Source of the DNA: CAYRML01 sp964425485
GTDB taxonomy: Bacteria > Bacillota > Dehalobacteriia > UBA4068
NCBI GenBank assembly: GCA_964425485.1
Contig: CAYRML010000033.1
Span: 1-15,404, forward strand
Direction: 5' to 3'
DNA length: 15,404 bases
Shown here: positions 13,585-15,404 of the stretch, one piece after another
Layout: every line of letters starts with the position of its first letter
Position numbering within the stretch: the stretch's first letter is position 1
Notes under the pieces: generated by a model
Database searches by the model: none
Seen by the model: only the letters and a program-made list of their open reading frames with translations
Told to the model about the DNA's origin: nothing
Translations under genes and position numbers: made by a program

Positions 13585-15404
13585 TTATTTAGCCAACTTT
13601 TCTTTAATAGCCGATTGAGCTGCCGCCAAACGAGCAATAGGAACGCGGAAAGGAGAGCAGCTGACGTATTTCAAGCCGATCCTGTGACAAAAATCGATGG
13701 AAGAGGGATCGCCACCATGCTCACCGCAAATGCCCAGCTTGATATCAGGACGGCTGGCTCTGCCTTTTTCAACGGCCATACTCATCAGCTGACCGATCCC
13801 TTGCTGATCCAAACGAGCAAACGGATCATATTCCAGAATCTGTTTTTTATAGTAGCAATCCAGAAATTTGCCTGCATCATCACGAGAAAAACCAAATGTC
13901 ATTTGCGTCAGGTCATTGGTGCCAAAGGAGAAGAATTGCGCAGTCTTAGCGATCTCATCAGCAACCAAGCAAGCACGCGGGATTTCGATCATGGTACCGA
14001 CCTGATATTCCATATCTACACCGCTTTGAGCAATGATCGGATCAGCGGTTTTTACCACGATATCACGCACATAATTAAATTCTTTGGCCTCACCGACCAA
14101 GGGGATCATGATTTCCGGCACGATATCATAGCCTTTATTTTTCTTCACATGCAGTGCTGCCTCAATAATGGCAGTGGTCTGCATTTCCACGATTTCCGGA
14201 TAAGTGACGGAAAGACGGCAGCCGCGATGGCCCATCATGGGGTTGGCTTCCTTTAATTCGGCAGTGCGTTGTTTCAGCAATTCAAAAGCAACACCCATGC
14301 TTTTAGCCAGCTCAGCAATTTCTTCGTCAGCATGAGGCAGGAATTCATGCAGCGGCGGATCCAAAAGACGAACATTGACAGGTCTGTTCTGCATAGCTTC
14401 ATAAATGCCTATAAAGTCCTCTTTTTGCATAGGCAAGAGATAAGATAAAGACTTTCTTCTATCTTCTTCGTTATCGGCCAAAATCATCTGCCGCACTCTC
14501 GGGATGCGGTCTTCTTTGAAGAACATATGCTCGGTTCGGCAAAGTCCGATGCCTTCGGCACCAAAAGCCACGGCATTGGCCGAATCAGCCGGAGTATCGG
14601 CATTGGTGCGGACTTGCAAACGGCGATATTTATCAGCCAAGGACATGAATAAAGCAAAGTCACCGGCAATAGCTGGCTTGACAGTTGGTATATCGCCGAC
14701 ATAGATCTTGCCTGTGGACCCATCCAAGGATATGTAATCGCCTTCTTTAAAGGTTTTACCATCTATAACCAAGGTTTTATTCTCTTCATCGATCTTAGCT
14801 TCTCCACAACCGGCCACACAGCAGGTGCCCATGCCTCTGGCCACAACTGCGGCATGAGAGGTCATTCCACCACGAGCCGTCAGTATGCCTTCAGCCGCGA
14901 CCATGCCTTCGATATCTTCGGGAGAAGTTTCCAAACGAACCAGAACCACTCGTTGTCCGGCTTCTTTAGCAGCCTTGGCTTCCTCAGCCGTAAAATAAAT
15001 CTGTCCGGCAGCAGAGCCCGGGCTGGCAGGCAAAGCCACTGCGATTTCCTTTGCTTTCGCTAAAGCCTCAGCAGCAAAAGCGGGATGCAAAAGCTGATCC
15101 AGTTGTTTGGGATCGACTTTCAAAAGCGCTTGCTTTTCATCTATCATGCCTTCGTTGAGCAAGTCAACAGCTATCTTCAAAGCGGCGGCAGCCGTACGTT
15201 TGCCGTTTCTGGTCTGCAGAAAATAAAGTTTGCCTTCCTCGATGGTGAATTCCATATCCTGCATATCTTTATAATGATTTTCCAAATTGGTAGCAATTTC
15301 CATAAATTGCTTATAAACTTCCGGCATATCCTGCTCCAAAGTGGCAATGGGTTTGGGGGTGCGGATACCGGCAACCACATCTTCACCCTGGGCATTAATA
15401 AGAT
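13585..15404 (-). CDS. ppdK: Pyruvate, phosphate dikinase, C-terminal two thirds (cut by window edge)
   Basis: PPDK interconverts pyruvate, ATP and phosphate with PEP, AMP and pyrophosphate. About 605 residues are visible of a family length near 880, so the first part of the nucleotide-binding domain is outside the window. The reading frame is open to the right edge and begins LINAQGEDVVAGIRTPKPI, the end of the ATP-grasp region. The swivelling phosphohistidine domain has GGMTSHAAVVARGMG, with the catalytic His codon at 14854-14856. The C-terminal PEP/pyruvate barrel shows GLCRTEHMFF, MGHRGCRL, FSFGTNDLTQMTFGFSRDD and GICGEHGGDP, with the catalytic Cys codon at 13726-13728. All catalytic residues in view are intact. 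It points to the PPi-linked PEP/pyruvate metabolism common in anaerobic Bacillota. A strong terminator follows. Annotation is certain; only the 5' end is missing. Confidence 0.97.
   Translation of the reverse strand, partial: LINAQGEDVVAGIRTPKPIATLEQDMPEVYKQFMEIATNLENHYKDMQDMEFTIEEGKLYFLQTRNGKRTAAAALKIAVDLLNEGMIDEKQALLKVDPKQLDQLLHPAFAAEALAKAKEIAVALPASPGSAAGQIYFTAEEAKAAKEAGQRVVLVRLETSPEDIEGMVAAEGILTARGGMTSHAAVVARGMGTCCVAGCGEAKIDEENKTLVIDGKTFKEGDYISLDGSTGKIYVGDIPTVKPAIAGDFALFMSLADKYRRLQVRTNADTPADSANAVAFGAEGIGLCRTEHMFFKEDRIPRVRQMILADNEEDRRKSLSYLLPMQKEDFIGIYEAMQNRPVNVRLLDPPLHEFLPHADEEIAELAKSMGVAFELLKQRTAELKEANPMMGHRGCRLSVTYPEIVEMQTTAIIEAALHVKKNKGYDIVPEIMIPLVGEAKEFNYVRDIVVKTADPIIAQSGVDMEYQVGTMIEIPRACLVADEIAKTAQFFSFGTNDLTQMTFGFSRDDAGKFLDCYYKKQILEYDPFARLDQQGIGQLMSMAVEKGRASRPDIKLGICGEHGGDPSSIDFCHRIGLKYVSCSPFRVPIARLAAAQSAIKEKLAK

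Overview
The window looks like a chromosomal core segment of a low-to-mid GC Bacillota genome, most likely of the class Clostridia. The reasons are the AddAB (not RecBCD) recombination nuclease, a DUF1540 mini-protein, a UPF0173 hydrolase, pyruvate phosphate dikinase, AGGAGG-type ribosome binding sites, U-rich intrinsic terminators and a TPP riboswitch that appears to work by transcription termination. I cannot place the genus.

Layout. Positions 1-139 (minus) hold the N-terminal end of endonuclease III, cut by the window edge and starting at TTG. A 48-residue, eight-cysteine DUF1540 protein (234-380, minus) follows, with its terminator between the two. Divergent from these, a TTGACA promoter drives a TPP riboswitch with a terminator platform (about 498-690). 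This precedes a four-gene thiamine/pyrimidine-precursor uptake operon on the plus strand (721-3546): a stand-alone thiamine-binding protein, a permease, a substrate-binding lipoprotein and an ATPase. The operon ends at a strong, probably bidirectional terminator, where it meets a minus-strand cluster.

From 3619 to the right end everything is on the minus strand. In order of transcription (right to left) the genes are pyruvate phosphate dikinase (cut by the right edge, with its own terminator), a DUF362 protein, a PHP-family histidinol-phosphatase-like protein (with its own terminator), addB, addA (overlapping), an unannotated 59-residue two-helix membrane protein, and a UPF0173 metallo-beta-lactamase-fold hydrolase with its own extended -10 promoter.

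Functionally there are three themes: TPP-repressed uptake of a thiamine precursor, DNA repair (Nth, AddAB), and central or amino-acid metabolism (PpdK, PHP phosphatase). I see no mobile element, CRISPR array, tRNA or rRNA, and no clear new multi-gene system. The least explained items are the 59-residue membrane protein downstream of addAB, the DUF1540 mini-protein, the thiamine-binding protein at the head of the transporter operon, and an 18-bp palindrome upstream of addB.
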